DNA of 6,874 bases, taken from positions 1 through 6,874 of the forward strand of contig MHDY01000047.1 of assembly GCA_001803705.1 (NCBI GenBank). Reading direction: 5' to 3'. Shown piece after piece: positions 5,278 through 6,874 of the stretch. Numbering within the stretch: position 1 is the stretch's first letter; every line of letters starts with the position of its first letter. The stretch comes from Nitrospirae bacterium GWC2_56_14. GTDB taxonomy: Bacteria > Nitrospirota > UBA9217. The notes below the pieces were generated by a model, which saw only the letters and a program-made list of their open reading frames with translations, was not told the DNA's origin and ran no database searches. The position numbers and the translations under genes were made by a program.

Positions 5278-6874
5278 TCACTGGTCGCGCGGTTTTGCGC
5301 GCCGCGTAGGTACGGCGTTCCAGGGATCGTCGGGCCAGGGATGTTTTGGATAGCGGCCTTTCAGGTCCTTTTTGACCAGCGGATAGCCAGTGTCCCAGAA
5401 CCCTTTCAGGTCCTGCGTGATCTGGACCGGCCTGCGCGCCGGGGAAAGCAGGTGGAGCAGCACCCTGACCCTGCCTTCCGCCAGGAGCGGCGTGTCAGCC
5501 AGCCCGAACATCTCCTGGAGCTTTACGGCAAGCACGGGTTGCTCTCCTGATGCATAATCCAGCGTTATCTGAGATCCGCTCGGCACCGGGAGGGACAAGG
5601 GCGCGCGCTTGTCCAGCAGCCGCCCCTGCTCCCAGGTCAGCCGTGCCTTGAGCGCCGGCAGAATATGCAGCCCGCCGAGTCCCTGGGCCGTGCGAATGTT
5701 CGTAAGCCAGGGCATCAGCCATTCCTCCGGCCTGGACTGGAGCGCCTGATCGGCAAGGTCCGGCCAGGCCTCTTCGGGAAAAGCCTTCTTCATCAGGCCG
5801 ACCCGTGCCTGGAACTGGCGCGCCTCGTTGGTGAACGTCAATATGCCGGGCGTCGTGCGGATCGCTTCGCACAGGATCGGGGCCGCCTCCTCGTCGGAAG
5901 GTTTGAAGGGCCGCGAGGACAGCAACATGGCGTCAAGACGCTCTTCCATGGCGGCGACGATCCGCCCCTGGCTCCGGTCCCATTCCACTCTTCGGATGGA
6001 TCTGATGAGCGCTGCGCATTCGCTTCGAAGCAGCTCTTCCGTCACCGGTGCGGCGAGATGCACAACGCCTTCGGTCTTCATGCCGGCATCAACCTGCACG
6101 GCGATGATAAAAGGGTCGTTCACCAGATGGCTGTCCATGGACAACCGTACGCCCCTTCCCTGTGAAAGAACGTACACACGTCCGCCTTCGTCGCGGCGCC
6201 TGGCCACACGGTCCGGGTAGGCCGCGAGCAGCAGACGGGACAGCGTGCCTGACTCCACACTTGCCTGTGTTGGAGCATTCCGTCTGTCCAGAAGGCGCTG
6301 AAGCTGCGTTGCCGTCCTGTCCACGGCGCGCAGCGCTGCTATATCAGCTCTCAGGTCCGCTTCTTTCGTCTTCCGCCACTGCTGCAGCATATGGACCCGC
6401 TCAGCCACATCGGGTTCTTTCCCGGTCCCGGGTATGGCGTTCTTTCGCACCAGGTCCCGCTCAGAGAGGATGGCGGCAAGATCGACGCCAAGATCGGCGC
6501 AGCCCAGTTCCTGCGACCGCAGCAACAGACGGCTCAAGCGGGGATGCAGGGGGAACCGGGCCATGGCCCGGCCGACGGCGGTGACCGAACCGGTCCGGTC
6601 CAGCGCGCCGAGATCGATGAGCAGTTGGACTCCTGCCTTCCATGCCGCAGCGGGCGGAGCGTCGAGCCAGGTCAGTTTCTGCGGGTCCTTGACTCCCCAG
6701 GCCGCAAGCTCCAACACGAGCGGCGAAAGATCGGACCCGAGGATCTCCGGCAGGGTAAACGCCTGCATGCCCTTGAGCGCGAACCGATCGTAGAGGCGGT
6801 AGCACACGCCCGGCCCGAGCCTGCCCGCCCTGCCCTTGCGCTGCTCCGCCGAAGCCCGGGAGAGTTCGATCGTC
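5278..6874 (-). CDS. hrpB: ATP-dependent RNA helicase HrpB, C-terminal part (5' end outside window)
   Basis: The frame is open to the window edge, so the start is missing. 531 residues are visible of a protein that is usually about 820-850 long. The fragment begins inside the DEAH/RHA-type helicase core with motif VI, QRKGRAGR (residues 11-18), followed by PGVCYRL. Next come PEILGSDLSPLVLELAAWG and TAVGRAMARFPLHPRLSRLL, typical of the winged-helix and HA2 (ratchet) region. The C-terminal ~100 residues (429-531) are the HrpB-specific domain: VLAVKLQEMFGL, VLLHLLSPARRPVQITQDL, GRYPKHPWPDDPW and PTRRAKPR. The protein is a cytoplasmic ATP-dependent helicase; in E. coli its exact role is unclear, and despite the name it is unrelated to Hrp secretion. 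The GTG at 6807 is internal (Val before CYRL), not a start. No break or oddity is seen in the visible part. Confidence 0.96.
   Translation of the reverse strand, partial: TIELSRASAEQRKGRAGRLGPGVCYRLYDRFALKGMQAFTLPEILGSDLSPLVLELAAWGVKDPQKLTWLDAPPAAAWKAGVQLLIDLGALDRTGSVTAVGRAMARFPLHPRLSRLLLRSQELGCADLGVDLAAILSERDLVRKNAIPGTGKEPDVAERVHMLQQWRKTKEADLRADIAALRAVDRTATQLQRLLDRRNAPTQASVESGTLSRLLLAAYPDRVARRRDEGGRVYVLSQGRGVRLSMDSHLVNDPFIIAVQVDAGMKTEGVVHLAAPVTEELLRSECAALIRSIRRVEWDRSQGRIVAAMEERLDAMLLSSRPFKPSDEEAAPILCEAIRTTPGILTFTNEARQFQARVGLMKKAFPEEAWPDLADQALQSRPEEWLMPWLTNIRTAQGLGGLHILPALKARLTWEQGRLLDKRAPLSLPVPSGSQITLDYASGEQPVLAVKLQEMFGLADTPLLAEGRVRVLLHLLSPARRPVQITQDLKGFWDTGYPLVKKDLKGRYPKHPWPDDPWNAVPTRRAKPRDQ

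Overview
The window is GC-rich, gene-dense bacterial chromosome. No plasmid, phage or transposase gene is visible. The gene set, the short intergenic repeats and a TPR-protein tail that I associate with Nitrospirota and Desulfobacterota (former Deltaproteobacteria) suggest an environmental, probably anaerobic or facultative, bacterium of that kind. This placement is an inference from style; no marker gene confirms it.

Layout. On the + strand, bases 1-2135 hold the end of a two-gene redox operon: a 5'-truncated iron-sulfur protein of the HdrD/GlpC type, overlapping by four bases a flavoprotein of the geranylgeranyl-reductase-like family. Both frames are intact, but both proteins lack residues that normally bind their cofactors. 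Everything after 2135 is on the - strand: a YhcH/YjgK/YiaL sugar-metabolism protein (2255-2713), a small TPR protein (2911-3462), an unrecognised lipoprotein (3644-4354), a thioredoxin-2-like protein with a zinc ribbon and an unusual CLHC active site (4486-4944), and the C-terminal two thirds of the ATP-dependent helicase HrpB (5278 to the window edge).

The minus-strand genes look like separate housekeeping or accessory units. The exception is the thioredoxin and lipoprotein genes, which are close enough to share the promoter seen at 5005-5032. The gap between those two holds a 90-base segment closed by a perfect 11-bp inverted repeat with three small hairpins inside.

The most striking non-coding pattern is that repeats sit just 3' of the minus-strand transcription units. 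Heptanucleotide tracts lie after yhcH, the lipoprotein gene and hrpB. A two-hairpin dRS3-like element, whose stems differ by compensatory changes, lies after the TPR gene. I see no convincing new defence or biosynthetic system; the leads worth following are the residue-depleted redox pair, the structured intercistronic segment and the 3'-end repeats.
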